The notes under the pieces were generated by a model. That model saw only the letters and a list, made by a program, of their open reading frames with translations. It did not search any database and had not been told where the DNA came from. From the NCBI GenBank assembly GCA_028023455.1, contig JAQFVV010000144.1, positions 558,001 through 622,000 on the forward strand: a stretch of 64,000 nucleotides of DNA. Reading direction: 5' to 3'. Shown piece after piece: positions 24,217 to 36,539 of the stretch; positions within the stretch are counted from its first letter, which is position 1, and each line of letters opens with the position of its first letter. This DNA comes from Epiperipatus broadwayi. Taxonomy: Eukaryota > Onychophora > Udeonychophora > Euonychophora > Peripatidae. The position numbers and the translations under genes were made by a program.

Positions 24217-25480
24217 ATGGGAAAAAAAGGCAAGAAGACACATGAGAATAAGGTGAGTGAGTTAAAAGATAAGGAGGGAGCTCAATCTGTATATATTCGC
24301 CTGAACAAAATAGCCAAAGTTAGCATGACAGAAAATGGTGGCTCAAACATTCAGCAACCTTCTATTAACGCTAACAATATTAAGCTAAAATTAAGAAAAG
24401 TAATTAGTAACCCTGATTTAATTAGCAACCCTGAATTTAATACTTGCCAAAATGATCTGGATATGAAAATAAATTCTAAAAAAGCAAGATATGCTATCTC
24501 ATCCACTGTTGAGAAGGCTGGTCTCCCAGAGCTCACAAACTTAGATGGTAATGTTGAATATTGTCAAGGTGCTGATTGGAACATCCTCTGCCAGCATAAA
24601 AAATAAAGGAAAACTGATAACCAAAATAAATATTTTCAACCTCAAATTTGATTAATGAAAATCAAACTAACGACCAGGATGATGCCAACAATAACACAAA
24701 GTTATTAGATGATAAAATTGAATCAAATAAATCAACCGAAAATATTAACAAATAGACGCAATTCGCCGAACTGAATGATAAATTATTGCATGCTCAACCA
24801 TTATCGTGACTACCCTCTAAAATGTTCATAAAGTTAAACTCTTATTGGAAAAAAATTTTTTTATTAACTGCATGTCCCCTAATACTTCCATTTTTAGTTT
24901 GATAATACAAACTAATGACAAAAACGGTGAACACATCTTAAAAAAGCCTGATTTAAATGAATATCTATCCTTGTTGAACAATAATGGTTTAATACAATGG
25001 ATTAAACACACTGCATTTTTCCAAGCAAGAGGCTTTATTTCTATCAAATATTTTAATAAGGAATAGAAAAATATAGTGAGAGATCTAATAAAAGACGTTC
25101 AGGTTCATAAGATATATTACGTATCAAAAGATCCTAATCCTTTAGTATTCAGTAGAGTTTTGCACCCTCTCCCTAATTATTTAAAACCCAGTTAAACAAT
25201 TATGCCGAAGTAATTACATTGGAAAGAGAGATGATCCCTGGTATCTCTCCAAATTCCTTCAAACTCGTGGAAAGTTGTCCTTAAGCTGAAAAAAGGCATT
25301 GTGAAAGATCAAATACCACATAGGTTCAAGGACCAAATGCCAAATTCTATTATATTTAAAGGAAGACTCCCACTGTGCTTTAAATGCAAGAGCTGATCAT
25401 ATAGCTGGACTGGCGTTACTTGTGTAAAATGCAATAAGTTCGATAGAAGCAATCATTTGTGTGGAACTAATAACGTTAAG
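24217..25480 (+). pseudogene. LINE ORF1 remnant with zinc-knuckle-like cluster
   Basis: The first ATG gives MGKKGKKTHENKVSELKDKE, a basic Lys-rich start, open to 24606. Further fragments include FFINCMSPNTSIFSLIIQ and LKKPDLNEYLSLLNNNG (24845-25066), and then LPLCFKCK followed by GVTCVKCNKF and LCG (about 25375-25465), with C-x2-C pairs as in nucleic-acid-binding ORF1 proteins. Several stops and frameshifts break it. The 25500-25970 frame that follows is Asp/Asn/Ile-rich. Confidence 0.6.
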
Positions 25481-25949
25481 ACATGGGCAGACATAGTAGA
25501 TGGTAATATTAATAAAAATATTGATAATGATTTTTGAGATATTGATGACATTGGTGCGAGTCTCGGCCAATCTTCTGAGCCTACTGAAATATCATGTAAA
25601 TAGTTATGTTCAAGAAGTTGATGAGGTGATCTGCCCCAGTGAGATTGAGGGTGATTCTAACAATGTAAATTCTGATATAGATATTGATGAAGGAATAGAC
25701 GTCAATAGTGATACCATTTTTGAATGCGTTTATAGCAATACTGATTCTAAAATAATTACAGAAGAAGGAGTTGATGTCAATACCAATAATATTAAGAATA
25801 ACCCTATGATGCTAGATCAGTTTGGTAATAATTCTGAGTTTAATATCGAAATTGATCATCACAAGGATACAAATGAAATGATTAATGAAACTATAAGTAA
25901 TATATTGATCGCTAAAGAGCCAATTAATTTCAGTAATTGTGAAAAAATC

Positions 25950-28900
25950 TCTCAGTATACTAACTCTTAATATTAGAGGTTTAAATAGCCCAGGTAAAGT
26001 TGATAAAATTATTGACTATCTATCTAAAGAAAAATATGAAATAGTAATTTTAACAGACTAAAATTAATCATAATACACCTGGTAATATTATTGATAAATT
26101 ATCTCAACACAGTATTTTGCTTTTTAGATCTAATGATAGACCCACCCAAGGCGCAACTGTTTTAATAAATATGCATTCGGAGATTGAAAAAATTCAGTTA
26201 TTGTCTTTACAAACAAACTATATTGTGCTTTCTTTTGTTTATTAGGCTGACTTGCACTATCTAATTGCTGCATACTCTGTAGCTAAGGGTAATGATATTG
26301 TAAATATAATCCATAATGTTCAGAATAGGCTCTTGCAAAAACCAGGGATTATAATTCTGGGTGGTGACCTTAATTGTACATTCCGATCTCTTCCTACTGC
26401 ATTACAAAATAAAAGGAATGAAATTTCACTGTATCCATTGCATGAAAAATATCCAGATAACGCATATACTTTTTTTAATAGTAGATTCTCTTTTCTTATA
26501 GATCTTTTCTTTGTGTGTGGGCGTAAGCTCAATGAGTCTATGATTAATACATTGCTGGTTGGTTTTTCAGATCACCTCTGTGTAAAGTTAGAACTTGATA
26601 ACTATTGTCAAATTAATACAGATTTTCTATTAGAAGAAGCATAAAAGATGGTGTTCTGTCTTCGATTGACCAATTATTAGTTATCTTGACTATCATTAAT
26701 TATTATACAAAATGTTCAGACCTACCACCCTATATTGCTTGGTTTAAAATTTAAAAAGATCTCTAGAATATGTTACAAGAATGCGCAGAATATTTTATCA
26801 ATGAATCAAATGAAAAATAGAATCTCTGAAATTCAGAGTAACCTCAGTCCTAATCATCAATTAATAAATAGTTTACAAGAGGAATACAACAGTTTATATC
26901 ATGTATGCATCAAGATGCTCATACAATATGGCTCAGGAAATTAATTTCTAACTTGACTAAATAAACTATACTAGATTATACATCCCACACTCTAGGGGTA
27001 TTGCCAGCATCACCAAAGATGATGATAGCATTGCCTCTGGAATCTATGTTGATAATTACGTATTTGAAAAGTTAAAAATGGAATTTGGTGTAAGCACAGG
27101 TTTCATTGATCAATACAGTAGTATCATTTCCGGGGAACAGAAAGGGTATATTTCAAATCAGGATATTCAGGATGAGATTAATATCCTCAAAGTACAATCA
27201 ATAAGACGAACAATTCAATCCCAGCCTCTGTTTATGAACAGCTTAACTATGCTCTCAGATTTGCAATGTAGAGATTTTTTAATCAGTTGATGAGAGAACT
27301 GAGTGGCCCTTTATGAGCAACAGGGTAATTTTTATCTCAAAAAAGACAAATTAGTGCAAAGTCCGTCAATTGATGAACTGAGACATATTTTCATAGAAGA
27401 TATTGATTTAAAGATTCTGGCTAGAATTCTCTTGAAGAAATTGCATTACTGTATCAATACTAGAATATCTTCTGCCACCATACAATTAAGGGTAGACATG
27501 CAGTAAACACCATCTTAAAAATTCATGAAGCTATAAATATGCCAGAGATTTAAACTTAACACAATATTATGCTATCCAAATGGATTTTAAAGCTGCTTTT
27601 GACCTGGTCAGTTGGTCGTATTTGATTCAGTCCCTCTGTCTTTTAATCCCAGATCACATATGGTTGGTGAATGCAGTTGAAAACTGTATTAAAAATAGTA
27701 GAATCTCTCTTAAAAACTATGAGATCTGAAATTTTTTATCCCTAAGAGGGGTATTCCACAGGGTTCTCCCTTGGCAGCTCTTCTGTTTGCAGTTTATATA
27801 GACCCTCTCGTTCGTAAGATTGAGAACCTCATTCCCGGCCTTTGTCTTCTGCACTTGGGATTGCAAGTAGCTGTTAAAGCATTCATTGATGATATTTATA
27901 ATAATATTTCAAAACAGCTATAATATCCAAGTCATGATGAATATCTTAGAAATTTTTCAGGCTGACACTGGCTCACTTATTCAACCAATAAAGTCTACAG
28001 CCTGGCAGTTAGCTACAGATAAAAAAATACCATCTACTTTATGGGTCTCCATCTGCTTTCCTGGTCATACCATTATATATGTCCAAGACAAAAATGAACT
28101 CTTTTTTGAATAAATTAATTATTAAAAAAATTGAAAAAATAAGTAAATTTTCTTTACTTAAATTATATGAAATTTCAAGAGCATTAATTTTTAAATTTCA
28201 TTATTTCAGGGATTTTGGCATACTATGCACCCTGGGTAGCCCTACATAACAAACAATACTCAGAATAAACCAGATTGCAAAGAAATGGGGTAAAGCTTCA
28301 AGATGGATCCCAATATCAACCTTGCAGATGCCAATAAAAAAGGAGGTCTTAGCCTGATTGATCCATGGCTATACGTATCTTACATCAAGGCAAGTATATT
28401 AACTTTAATTAAAAATCCAATTTCTTTGGCTGTTGGTTGATCATGCTGGCACCTTTAATGAAATTGGATGTAAAGGAAGATCTTTTATAACAGAACTATT
28501 CTTGCTTATAGAGATCTCCAGAATGATCTAAAATGTGCCCAATTTGGAAAGTATTAAATATAAAGACTTAATGAATCATTTTAAAAGTCATGACAATGCA
28601 TGATTGGATATGTAATAAAAAAAATGTGTTGAAAAAGTTCCACTTCTATATATGCACCCCAATCCTACTTGAAATTTGTTTTTAAACTGATGAATGGCTT
28701 GTTTCCAACAGCTACGGTTCTAAATGCAGGCTACACATGAATTTGGATCCGAACTGTTTACTATGCAAATCTGGTGATGAAACTTTTCAGCATCTATTTG
28801 AAGAATGTTCAGCATTTGGTCAGATAAGACCCTAGTGTGTCCACAGGCCAATCATCAACTTAAAACTTTTACTTAGTCAATACATTGAGAAATTTAACCC

Positions 28901-29110
28901 TCATAATGCAATGGTAACTGTGCATACCCTTAAGGCAATATGGTATATAAGATGTACTATGATATTTGCAACAAGAAATTCAACTGGCTGAGAAAACTCT
29001 TTAGTGATTGGGAAACTTATTTTCATCAATGTCTGAGATACTTGCAAAGGAAGATGATGAATCTAGGGTGGTCCTGGAATAACTATGTGAGATTATCAGA
29101 TAAACATTTG
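25950..29110 (+). pseudogene. LINE ORF2: APE endonuclease, RT and zinc finger, broken
   Basis: The endonuclease begins LTLNIRGLNSPGKVDKIIDY (about 25960) and has GGDLNCTFR (about 26360) and GFSDHLCVKLEL (about 26560), the Asp-Asn and Ser-Asp-His catalytic blocks of APE nucleases. The RT has AIQMDFKAAFDLVSWSYL (about 27570), KRGIPQGSPLAALLFAVYID (about 27745) and AFIDDI (27880), so the Asp pair is kept. A late Cys-His motif (NCLLCKSGDETFQHLFEEC, about 28750-28810) matches the C-terminal zinc finger of LINE proteins. At least ten stops or frameshifts make it non-functional. Confidence 0.8.
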
Positions 29111-29431
29111 TTTTGAGTAAAAGTTGGAATTTATTTGGGTAGCTTATTTATTAGGCTAATCAAACATTTTTTTACGTGCTTTGCCCTTTTGGGTTGCATT
29201 GGCTTGATGTCTTAGAGTCTCCTTCTATTACATTGTTACAGGTCAACCTTCTTGAGTTGAAGATAACTGTTTAATAGCCTGGAGCCTTTTTGTCTTAATA
29301 ATAAAATATTTTCAATTCTTTGGGTTTTGGTAAACAAAACTGTAACATATATTTATCATTTGTTTAATTACTTGTATAAATTGTAAATATTTATTTTATT
29401 AATAAAGTTTTTATTATAAATTTTTTAAAAA

Positions 29432-30374
29432 ATGATAAAAAAAATCACATTTATTTACATTCAATAGCAATATGGCATAAATTTAAAAAAGATATCAAAA
29501 TAATTAGTTATACTAAAAAGAAAAATTAAAAAAACTATCATAATTAGAAATATTAGACCAAATTTAAATAAAGACAGGCTTAAAACATTTTTATAAAAGT
29601 TAATTAAATTAAATATATAGCTTTAAAATAGATCTAATAGTTATAAAAGTGCACATAGAGGGAGTTAGCATACAGAATAGATAGAAAAATCCAGTATTAA
29701 AAGTCGTCGATTGTAAAATTAAATTATAAGATTTAAAAAAAAAAAAAAAGATTATTATACTAAAAATAGATCATACATATTTAAATTAGAATAGTTAAAG
29801 TAATGAAAATAAATCTATATAAAAACTATTAAAAATTATACATAGAGTGTGTAAAATAATTTATACAAGATTCAAATAATAACAAAGAGGTCAATATGTA
29901 TAAAATTAGTTTTAAAGATATATATATATATATTAGGTTTTTTCAAAAATAAGGGTAATAATCTTTAAAATGTAATATTTAAATATATAAAGTTTTATGA
30001 AATAGAAAATCATATAACATTATAAAACTAGCCAAAAACAAATACTCTTAACAACCATGGTTTCATCTATTAACAAATAAACTATGGTCATGAAATAATT
30101 GGTTTTAGTAAAATTTTGTTTTTGGCTAGTTTTATAATGTCATTTTGTTTATCATTACTAGTATAACATTAGACAGTATTTATTAAAGTTTTTTGTATAA
30201 TGTGTTACATTTAATTCTATCTATATATGTATTAAACTATACTAATTTCTTGATCATATATGCTTAAATATTAACACTGATGAAGACTGCTAATCACTGA
30301 AAATGGTTAGAAATCATTGTTAAGAAATAAATAAAATTTAATGCATTGTAAAAAGTGACTATAGAAAGTATATT
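29432..30374 (+). pseudogene. Penelope-like element, 3' segment (end of GIY-YIG plus tail)
   Basis: Right after the LINE TSD the frame reads HSIAIWHKFKKDIKIISYT, the last part of a GIY-YIG domain as found in Penelope-like elements (SALAEH-W--GH-I-W). Decayed A-rich sequence follows. A CTGATGA ... GAAAATGG tail motif (30277 to about 30305) then precedes AAATAAATAAAATTTAATGC, as at the 3' ends of other Penelope-related repeats here. A 27-bp hairpin element is embedded at 30016-30141. It ends at the left TSD of the Merlin element. Confidence 0.6.
30016..30141. repeat. small hairpin MITE (about 125 bp)
   Basis: CATTATAAAACTAGCCAAAA plus ACAAA at the left is inverted at 30113-30141. The interior is about 70 bp. 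TA sits at both outer edges, so a TA-targeting (Tc1/mariner-type) MITE is possible. Confidence 0.5.
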
Positions 30375-30382
30375 AAATGATG

Positions 30383-32285
30383 GGTTGTTGTCGATTAGCC
30401 ACCGCATGCCGCTTGATGGCGTTCTATCTATGTAAAAGCACATTAAAATGCTGTTTACTAGGCATACCTATTAGTAGGCCTACATATATATGCTGTCAGT
30501 AATATTATACCATAACATATATACAGTTTTTGAGTTGTTGTTTTGTTTTTGCAATTACTATCTTTCACAAAAAAGTCACTCTTAGATACCTTGAACATGC
30601 TTAGCAGTTGGTACGAAACTCTCGCAATTTAACATTTATGGTATTTGTTTTATTTTGGGATTTCTAGATTTGTATTTGAAGTAACTGCAAATGTTTATTT
30701 TTAAATTTTTTGACTCATTTCAATGTATGTGGTATTAGTTATTTTAAATTTTAACATTGTCAAAATTTGGGAAAGGGTGTGGTGTACAAGCTGTCCGGTG
30801 AAGTAACATCGTTCGCGAGATTTTACAGTCGAGAATTAGAAAATGGCCGCGAGTAAAATCAAAATATCTACATTTTCAGAATTGCCTGCCAAGGAGACTG
30901 AAGCGGTGGCATTTTTACAGCTTTATAATATACTCCCCCCTGTGAAGCAGTGTGTTTGTGGAGTGGGTATGTTGTTAATGAGCTACAAAGGGTACACCTT
31001 TGAATGAAAGTCACCTACCTGTCGACGTAGCTCTCCTCTTCGAAATGGCAGCTTTTTTGAGAGGTTGAGAATTTTTTTCGTCAAATCATTGCAAGTCATC
31101 TATTATTGGGCTCATGATGATTTGACAGTACAATGTGCCCATGAGGAGATGCAAATTTGCACAGAGACCTCGTTACCTTTCAGAATGCTGGACTGCGCTA
31201 ACTGTGTTAGGAGGCTGCTGTGCTCTCCCTGTATTCAAATAGGTGGGCCAAATCTGACTGGAGGTGGACAAGACATTGTTTACATGTTGGAAGAATCACC
31301 AGGGCTGGATACTCCCATAGCAGTGGCTATTCGGGGGTATCTTACGCGAGACGGAATGCTTTGCCTTGGCTGTCACCTCCCGCTCCATGGCCAATCTGGT
31401 GAAAGCACTCTGCAACAATATTAAATCTGGCTCCATTATTATATCAGACTGCTGGAAAGATTACCCAACATCACAGCTGGAGAGCGTCGGTTTCCACCAT
31501 CTCCAAGTAAACCATCGCTACAATTTCTTTGACTCCATAACAGACGCGCATAGTCAGAATATAGAGCACCTGTGGGGTTTACTCAAATGGAAAAATAAGA
31601 GACAGTGTGGCACAGCCAGAAAAGATATTGACAATTACCTGGCAGAGTTCCTGTGGTGCCGCATGCACAGGGGAGAAGACTTACTCATGGCTATATTAAA
31701 AGACATTATCATAAGGCAAGAGCCAACAGTAGCTGTAGCAATATTCTCATCAGGAGAGTGTTCCAATTGGTGTTAAAGTATACATTTTGAATGTTATTGT
31801 TATAATTGTATGCAAAAGTTATTTTTTGTGTTTGTTTATTAAAGCATTTTACTGTCCAAAAAAATTTCGTAGTATTATTTCTTGAAATATTGATGAATGA
31901 AATGTTTTTTGTTTGTTGACTAAATAAATGTTTTGACTAAGTTAAAACCAATTTGAAATCATTTCCATGGTATTTGTTTATAGTTAATTGAAAAGCAATT
32001 GATATAGTTAAAAAAGAAAAAATTCTATCGAATTGTGCTATAAGAAAAAAATTATGTTAGAAAATGTTAGCTTGAATCGCGCGCTAGGAAATGTTATATT
32101 GAATCATAAAATTAAAAATATATTTCAAAAAAAAAAGGTTACTTTTATTTTAATAAAAAAAAGGTTATATAGAATTACGCTAGAATATGTTAGATTGAAT
32201 CACGCACCAGGAAATGTTATATTGAATTGTTTTTATCTAGCAACAACACCATTAAGTGGCATGCGGCGGCTAATCGACTCTTACC
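30383..32285 (+). mobile_element. Merlin DNA transposon (1903 bp)
   Basis: Flanked by a perfect 8-bp TSD, AAATGATG (30375-30382 and 32286-32293). Ends: GGTTGTTGTCGATTAGCCAC on the left and the complement GGTAAGAGTCGATTAGCCGC on the right, continuing with CGCATGCC-CTT-ATGG-GTT. TIRs are about 40 bp with some mismatches. It carries an IS1595/ISXO2-like DDE transposase (30843-31776). GG ends, 8-bp TSD and this transposase class are diagnostic of Merlin. A 50-bp motif (TTGAATC-CGC-C-AGGAAATG) is repeated near 32070 and 32195. Confidence 0.9.
30843..31776 (+). pseudogene. Merlin transposase (IS1595/ISXO2-type DDE), three lesions
   Basis: The reading frame starts at 30843 (MAASKIKISTFSELPAKETE). 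A TGA at 31005-31007 stands where the family has Trp. The frame then runs through SPTCRRSSPLRNGSFFERLR, a YYWAHDD block and an IGGPNLT block to about 31257, where a two-base loss shifts it. The downstream frame holds EVDKTLF (first Asp, 31267), a TAG at 31318-31320, IISDCWKDY (second Asp, 31447) and NIEHLWGLLKWKNK (Glu, 31564), ending at 31776. So the DDE triad survives but the gene is closed by two stops and one frameshift. Divergence looks modest, which suggests inactivation not long ago. Confidence 0.9.
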
Positions 32286-32798
32286 AAATGATGTTATATA
32301 AATATATAATATTATTTCCAAGCTGTCCTTGACTAAAAACAAATAGTGTATTATGTCAAAGATTAAACTGCAATATAAGTATTTACTTTTTATTTAAAGT
32401 CACAAGCAAAGAGATATTAGTTGCAAATTAATATCTATACAATATTTAATACTTTTTGAAAATATTTTCTTAAATGTTTGATAAAAATTGGCTTCATTTT
32501 CTTCGTTAATTTTAATTTCATTATTATTTTTCACTCGCAAATAAAATCTTTTAAAATGTTATAATAAGTCCTTCAATTTTATATTCCTAATTTCATCATT
32601 TTCTATAATTCTAAAAAATTATATTTTAATTCGGATAATATTGATTGCTTCACATTTATTTTCTAACATCTTCATATTATGCTATTAATTTAAATCTTTT
32701 CTTCATTTATTAACATGAACATTTGACTCATAATTTTTGGCCTTTACTTTTTTTATTGCTATTACAAATGTTTTTATTTCCAATCATCTATGATATCA

Positions 32799-33073
32799 CT
32801 AAACATCACATGATCACCATTCTTTATGCTTACACAAGCTGTTTACACAGAGGCAAAACTCTCCATACAGTAGCGCCACTCAGCACAAATCTGTGTAATC
32901 AATGGATGCAGCAAGATTTGTACATAAAATCCCTATCCAATGCCTACTTGAGTCACAAGCTAGAAACTAGTCTGGGGATATTGGATGAGTAGGCACTAGG
33001 TAGGGATTTTATGCACAAATCTTCCTGCATCCATTAATTAATCTGATTCGCACTACTGTATGGAGAGTTTTGA
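32799..33073. mobile_element. palindromic TSD element, copy B (275 bp)
   Basis: Starts CTAAACATCACATGATC and ends GGAGAGTTTTG. It is flanked by ATCTATGATATCA (32786-32798) and ATCTATGAAATCA (33074-33086), 12 of 13 identical. The two halves are inverted repeats (about 32856-32955 against 32975-33070) sharing the family stem with the CTCTCC, AATCAATGGATG and AAAATCCCTATC blocks. The central body with the ribozyme-like core is mostly deleted; a remnant CTAGAAACTAGTC remains near 32955. Confidence 0.8.
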
Positions 33074-33339
33074 ATCTATGAAATCATTAGTTAGAAATAC
33101 TATATACATAATGCATAAGGAATTGGGTAAGTTTTTTTAAAAATGGGGGAAAAAATGAATTAATATGATACTATATCACATGGTCAAATTTCAGTCTTAA
33201 AAAATTTATCCATAATACCTCCTTTCTAAAATTTAAAACAATCTTAAACAAAGCTGAAATAAATAAAAATTTATGTAATATTTAACCAGGCTTGCATTCT
33301 TTATCAAAATTTATCAAGATATTTTCTCTTTTACAATCA

Positions 33340-34180
33340 CATGCAACTCCATCCAATGAGCATTATTTACATAATAAAACAATAAACATAGATAGTAAAA
33401 AATGAATAAATTTAGGAACTTATTACAATCCAATTTATTTTTCAATTCTACAAAAATAGCTCGTAAATCACAAGATTTCTCGAAGGTTAATTTATAAAGG
33501 AAATAGTGGATTTAAACAGTGGAGAGAAACAACAACTTTATGCTCCCAAATCAAGATGCTTCAGATTGGCCTATATAAGGGGAAAGTTAGGTTAAAGATA
33601 AGATGGCCCTCTTATCTTTATAAAAGTTGCTTTCTTGATTTGAGAGGTCCCTCTATCGGCAAAATAAAGATATTGCTTGACTATTACAAATTTCAAGGCA
33701 ATGTGATACATGTTAAAGCCTGTCTTAAAAGGATTTACATATACTTCTTGTGCACTTAATAAATAATTACAACTTTAAAAATAACAATTGCAATTGAAGT
33801 TTCTAATAATCCAACATTTCCCTCTAATTGTAATGGGCCTTTAATCATGTATAAACATTTATTTAAATTTTCTTGATACTTCATTTTTTTAATATTGGTC
33901 ATAGAATGAATTGTGAAAAAAATATTTAGTAATAAAATATGTTAAAAATTATAAGAAAAAGAAATGTTATGAAATTGTATATTTAAGAAAATTTAAATAA
34001 AAGTGTAACCATGGTTAAAGGCCTGTTACAATTAGGGAGAAATTGGGATTATTGGAAACTTTAGAGTTATAATATTATATCTGTAGATTGTTATGTAAAT
34101 TTGAAAAAATTTGGATTGTAATAAGGTTCTAAATTTATTTGATTTTATGTATATACCCATCCGCTCATTGGACATTATAC
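33340..34180. repeat. inverted pair of an LTR-like repeat
   Basis: The minus strand from about 33830 reads AGAGGGAAATGTTGGATTAT, TAGAAACTTCAATTGC, then a promoter-like CCCCTTATATAGGCC (about 33565-33580), and TTGGATTGTAATAAG near 33420. The plus strand from about 34040 reads GGAGAAATTGGGATTATTGG, AAACTTTAGAG, then TTGGATTGTAATAAGGTTC and GCTCATTGGA. So two copies face each other, the right one internally deleted. The purine run before TGTTGGA and the TATA-like box suggest an LTR, but no pol gene is attached. The ORF at 33556-33759 lies in this repeat and looks spurious. Confidence 0.45.
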
Positions 34181-34269
34181 TTCAAAAAAATAAATATTTT
34201 TATTGTAATATAATATCCACTAGGTGGAATTGCTATAGAATGTTAGTTATTTATATGAAAATAATTACC

Positions 34270-36535
34270 ATACATATCAATTAGGGAATATAGAATCAGT
34301 TAAAGTTAAAAATGGGATGGGTCTAAGGCAAGGATGCCTTATATCACCTGTTTTGTTTTTGTTGTATTTGAGAGAAACAGAGAGAGCAATAGAAAGACTA
34401 GGAAGAGGGGTAGAGATATCATTAATAGGTGGCAGGAGATTATATACATTGTCGGGTCTTTTATTTGTGGATGATGTCTTTTTATGTGCAGAAAGAAGGG
34501 AAGTTATGCTGAGGACGTGTGCAAGGGTGGGTAAAGAGATTAAATTTAGTGAAGAAAAATCAAAAGCATTGATGGCTAATACTGGGGAAAGAGAAGAAAA
34601 ATAATTTTTATTGGGGGATATAAAGTTAACTGTGGTGAATATATATAACTATTTGGGAATCATCTTAAGTAATCAGAGAAATTGCTTGGATGAATTGGAG
34701 AAAAAAATTAATAAATCAAGCAAAGAAAAAGGGATTGAAAAAGAAATTAACCATGTTTTCATATAATAAATATGATGTAGCTAGAATTTGAAAGGGAGTA
34801 GCAGTAGCAGGGTTAACATGGTAATAATGCATTATATGTTAGTAAAGGGGTATTATATTACTTAGAAAAGTCGAAAGAGAAGTAGGAAAATATGCATTAG
34901 ATGCAGATATGTGGACGGCAAAGGAGGTAGTTCAAGGAGAAGTGGAATGGTTAAGTTTTTATATGAGAGATGCAAAATGAAAATGGTAGATTGCGGTTTA
35001 TGTATAATAAAAGAATAGCCATATTAGTATTTAATTGGATTATGAATAAAGGGCAGTTAACAAGATGTGTGAGAAAGGTAATGTGTATGTAGAAGATTTG
35101 GATAAAGAATTTATATCAGTATACTTACACAAAAGGTGGGAAGATTGTGTTAGGAGAATTGTTGAGTGATAGAGATAAGGAATGGGATAGAAAAATAGAT
35201 GCATTAATAAAGAATAAGGAGTTGGAGCAATGGAGAACTAGTATGGAGAGTAAAAAGAGTTTAAATATATATAGAAGTAAATGGAATATTGGGTGCGAGT
35301 TAATTTATGATAATAGCAAGAAAAGTAGTTTGCTGTTTAAGACTTGAATGGGATCTTTAGCATCAAGGGAATATACACAAATGGGAAAAATGTGGGTGAA
35401 TTAGTCTGCAAGTTGTTTAAGGAAGTTATATAAAATATTAGGCATCTGCTAATTGAATGTAAGTGACTAAAAACAGAAAAGGTAGAAATAATGAAATTGT
35501 GGAAGAAAGTATAAAGTGATTATACAGAAAGTGGATTATTGTTTTTTTATGATGGGGTTTGGGAAAAGATAAGGGGGATTTAGATATAAAGGCCATGGAG
35601 TTGACAAAAATTATGTTGTGGAAATGGGATGGAGCAGGATATGGGAAAACTTAGGGTGAGGAATGGAAATGGAAGGTAAAGTGGCTAACAGGTTTCTCTG
35701 GGTATAGTTGCTAAGAGATTCCTGACTTTGTGTAAGGACAAGTCACAGTGCATCACATCACATGTAAAAACAAAATGAAAATGTTCAGTAGATTGTAATT
35801 TATGAATAAGAAAATAGTTAAAATAGTATTTAATTGAGTTATGTATAAAGAACAGACACAAAGATGGGTGAGAAAGATAGTACTATATGCATTTGGATAA
35901 AGATGATTGTGTTAAGAGAATTTTTGAATGTTATAGTGGCAAAGAATGGAACAGAAGAATAGATGCATTAATAAAAAATAGGGAGTTGGAGAGAAGGAAA
36001 ACTAGTATGGAGAATAAACAAAGTTTAAATATAATAGAATATTGGGTGTGAGTTAATTTATGATAATAGCAAGGAAAGTAGTTTACTGTTTAAGGCTCGA
36101 ACAATATCGTTAGCAACAAGGGAATATACATATGAATGGAGAAATGTGGGTAATTAGTCTGCAAGTTATATAAGGAAAGCATGGAAAATATTAGGCATCT
36201 GCTAATTAAATATAAATGTCTACAAGAAGAAAGAATACAAATTATGAAGTTGTGGGAGAATAAATATAAACAAAGTGATTATACAGAAAATGAATTCTTG
36301 GTTTTTATGCTGGGTTTTGAAAAATATAAGGGGGAGCTAGATATAAATGCCATAGAGTGGACAAAGGTGATGTGGGAATGGGATAAAGCAGGGTAGAGAA
36401 GAATATGAGAAAAACTTAGAGTGGAGAATGGAAAGGGAAAATAAGGTGGCTAACATTTCTCTGGGCATAGTGGTTGAGAGATTCCTGACTTTGATAAAGG
36501 AGAAGCCATATTGCATCACATGTAATTGTAAAAGA
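34270..36535 (+). pseudogene. LINE 3' portion with duplicated C-terminal region
   Basis: RT motifs: GLRQGCLISPVLFLLYLRET (34317 on) and LSGLLFVDDVFLCAERRE (about 34450-34500), with the Asp pair kept. After a frameshift come VNIYNYLGIILSNQRN and DELEKKINKSSKEKG, then segments like VAVAGLTW and EVVQGEVEWLSFYMRDA, a layout I associate with a LINE lineage common in ticks and spiders. The last about 800 bp are present twice in tandem (34965-35768 and 35769-36535) and differ by many substitutions and small indels. Numerous stops make it dead. Confidence 0.75.
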
Positions 36536-36539
36536 GGAG

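Larger units (their letters stand above)
24126..29431 (+). mobile_element. full-length but dead LINE inserted in a Penelope-like element (5306 bp)
   Basis: Flanked by ATGATAAAAAATCA (24112-24125) and ATGATAAAAAAAATCA (29432-29447), a TSD differing by two A. It contains ORF1, a CCHC-like cluster, the endonuclease, the RT and a C-terminal zinc motif, and ends in an A/T-rich 3' tail with AATAAAG (about 29400). Removing it restores a continuous GIY-YIG reading order in the host element. L1/Tx1-like is my best guess for clade, from the motif styles. Confidence 0.8.
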
